Source of the DNA: Verrucomicrobiota bacterium
GTDB lineage: Bacteria; Verrucomicrobiota; Verrucomicrobiia; Limisphaerales; UBA9464
Reading direction: 5' to 3'
Length of the DNA: 64,000 nt
NCBI GenBank assembly: GCA_017309115.1
Contig: JAFLEF010000001.1
Location: forward strand, 120,616 to 184,615
How positions within the stretch are numbered: the stretch's first letter is position 1; every line of letters starts with the position of its first letter. Both the position numbers and the translations under genes were made by a program. Under the pieces are notes generated by a model. The model was given only the letters and a program-made list of their open reading frames with translations. It did no database searches and was not told the DNA's origin. This document shows, piece by piece, positions 62,783 to 64,000 of this stretch.

Positions 62783-63416
62783 CCACCCCATCTTTCGGAA
62801 GGGGATGATTCAGATCATTGAGGACGATCCGTTGTTACGGATTGTCGGTCAGGCTGGCAGTGCGGAGGAGGCCCTGCAGCAACTCCCTGCCCTCCCTGTC
62901 GATGTCGCCGTGGTGGACATTGACCTCCCGGGAATGGACGGACTGGAACTTTCCTCTCGATTGCTGAAGCGGAAGCCACCCGTGCCGGTGGTTCTGCTCA
63001 CGATGCACAAGTCCGAGAAGATTTTTCAGGCCGCCTTGGATCTGGGGGTCAGCGCCTACATTCTCAAGGACGAGGCGGAGTCGGGCATTGTGAGCGGCAT
63101 CAAGTGCGCCGCCCGCGGCGATCACTACATCACCCCGACCCTCGCGTCGTTGTTGGTCAACCGTGGCCGGAGAGCAGCCCAACTGCGCCAACAGACTCCC
63201 GCTGTGGAGAGTCTGACCCCCACCGAACGAGCCGTGCTCCGGCGCATCGCCGAGAACAAGACCAGCCGGGAAATTGGCGCGGAACTCTTTATCAGCCATC
63301 GAACCGTCGAAACCCACCGGGCCAACATCTGCGCAAAACTGAATCTCTCGGGCAGCCATCCCCTGCTCCAGTTCGCCCTGCAGAACAAGTCCGCGCTCGC
63401 CGACTTGCCGGACTAG
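62742..63416 (+). CDS. NarL/FixJ-family response regulator (LuxR-type HTH)
   Basis: A 224-residue response regulator that starts 41 bp before the end of the sensor kinase gene, so the two are translationally linked. The receiver domain has VVDDHPIF at its start, the phosphorylation Asp D59 in VVDIDLPGMDG, the LLTMHKS switch region and ILKDE. The C-terminal LuxR/NarL helix-turn-helix is at about 150-215 (LTPTERAVLRRIAENKTSREIGAELFISHRTVETHRANI). It should be phosphorylated by the upstream kinase and activate target promoters, perhaps for secreted proteins. The start at ATG 62742 gives the standard family length. Confidence 0.96.
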   Translation: MAKTEAIQILVVDDHPIFRKGMIQIIEDDPLLRIVGQAGSAEEALQQLPALPVDVAVVDIDLPGMDGLELSSRLLKRKPPVPVVLLTMHKSEKIFQAALDLGVSAYILKDEAESGIVSGIKCAARGDHYITPTLASLLVNRGRRAAQLRQQTPAVESLTPTERAVLRRIAENKTSREIGAELFISHRTVETHRANICAKLNLSGSHPLLQFALQNKSALADLPD

Positions 63417-63557
63417 AGCGCAGTTGGCAATTGGATCTGGGAATCCTCTCTGAACCTACCGACAACATCTGAACTCAGCAGCCCGCACCTTTCGTTTGCG
63501 GCGATGTGCCCCAAGCTCGGAGCATCGATACCGTCCCCTTAACCGCGCCAACGACCT

Positions 63558-64000
63558 TCAGCGGATGCGGAAGAAACGAGCGCCGGATGTCCCAAAGGCG
63601 TCATCGAGTACCAAGTGGACTCCACCTTCTCCCGAGAGTTCCGCGCTTGAGGTCCAGTGGACCAAGTTGGTCGAAGTCTCCAAGCGATAACTTCCTTGAG
63701 GTCGCGCTTCGACCGTCCAAGCACCCGCCGGATGGAATCGTCCATCCGATAGAAGAACCAAATACTCAAAGCGGCAGTCTGGCGATAGCGGAGGAGATGG
63801 AAGTGCCGTTAGGGGGCCAGGGCGATCGAATACTGCGAGCCGGGGAAACTTTTTAGGCGGGTCGGTCATCCTTCGGTCTTGCCAGGTCAAAATTGGCCCG
63901 GGATTGAACCCGATCCTGGCCCCCGGGGTGATCTGTCCAGGCCCCACTTCACCCGGTCGGCCGTTTTCCGTGGACCGGCAAATCCAGCGGGAGGTATCCG
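63558..64000 (-). CDS. C-terminal part of a secreted protein (5' end beyond window)
   Basis: The minus-strand frame is open from the right edge to a stop at 63558, giving about 147 visible C-terminal residues. The end carries the tail YRLETSTNLVHWTSSAEL and ARFFRIR, the 'YRLExSxNLxxW...RFFRxR' module found at the C-termini of several secreted proteins in this genome. The preceding residues (VFDRPGPLTALPSPPLSPDCRFEYLV) are Pro-rich and unassigned. A GTG at 63947 could be read as a start, but the frame continues upstream without a stop, so a partial gene is much more likely. Confidence 0.65.
   Translation of the reverse strand, partial: DTSRWICRSTENGRPGEVGPGQITPGARIGFNPGPILTWQDRRMTDPPKKFPRLAVFDRPGPLTALPSPPLSPDCRFEYLVLLSDGRFHPAGAWTVEARPQGSYRLETSTNLVHWTSSAELSGEGGVHLVLDDAFGTSGARFFRIR

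Noticed and set aside
1-64000. tRNA, rRNA, riboswitch, prophage, IS element, CRISPR array or biosynthetic cluster
   Set aside because: I looked for cloverleaf-like segments, transposase/integrase motifs, evenly spaced repeats and large synthase motifs on both strands and saw none; covariance-model searches would be needed to exclude small RNAs.

Overview
The window is high-GC bacterial DNA with the gene content typical of a Verrucomicrobiota (PVC-group) genome, probably near Pedosphaera/Limisphaera. This placement rests on gene families only: a secreted sulfatase, a thioredoxin-like/DUF1549-DUF1553/DUF1501/WD40 operon, HAF-repeat proteins, autotransporter-type beta-strand repeat proteins, very large secreted proteins with a C-terminal 'RxYxLE..W' module, propeller-type sensor kinases and many ankyrin, Sel1 and leucine-rich repeat proteins. 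No 16S rRNA, tRNA, phage, IS transposase or CRISPR array was seen.

Layout. 1-6.3 kb (minus): the 5' part of a Ser/Thr protein kinase, a Cache-HAMP-histidine kinase-receiver-adenylate cyclase fusion, and a secreted HAF-repeat protein. 6.6-7.8 kb is a short gene graveyard: a 5'-truncated LVIVD protein, a 257-bp copy of the 3' end of an S9 peptidase whose intact version lies 12.6 kb downstream, and the C-terminal half of a ribbon-helix-helix protein. 7.8-9.6 kb is a sulfatase. 9.6-11.3 kb holds a broken methyltransferase, a secreted 2H-phosphoesterase-like protein and two copies of a ~49-bp repeat. 11.35-16.8 kb is a tightly coupled four-gene PVC operon. 16.9-22.9 kb holds an Ntn hydrolase, the S9 peptidase, an LRR protein, an AbrB-like remnant and two small lipoproteins.

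23.1-41.5 kb (minus) is the most distinctive part. It runs from a 2172-aa secreted multidomain protein through an ECF sigma factor, a membrane anti-sigma-like protein, a CsgG/FlgO-like protein, a large CsgG-like fusion, a Sel1 protein and a second large fusion with two CsgG-like domains, TPRs and a propeller. Most junctions are 4-bp ATGA overlaps. A secreted propeller/laminin-like protein follows 113 bp later. This looks like an ECF-regulated envelope system that I do not recognise as a described one.

41.8-50.9 kb has a HAF/Ig protein, an internally deleted ecotin pseudogene and a 2462-aa secreted protein. 51.1-55.0 kb has an ankyrin protein, an intact ecotin lacking its usual disulfide, a Phd/VapC toxin-antitoxin pair and a pseudopilin-like protein. 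55.2-63.4 kb has a C39-like peptidase fused to beta-strand repeats, a lone receiver protein, an HXXEE membrane protein, a cupin, and a propeller sensor kinase overlapping its NarL-type regulator. The window ends inside the C-terminus of another secreted protein (minus strand).

Limits: everything is read by eye. Domain names rest on motifs, residue positions in long proteins are approximate, and no database search was possible.
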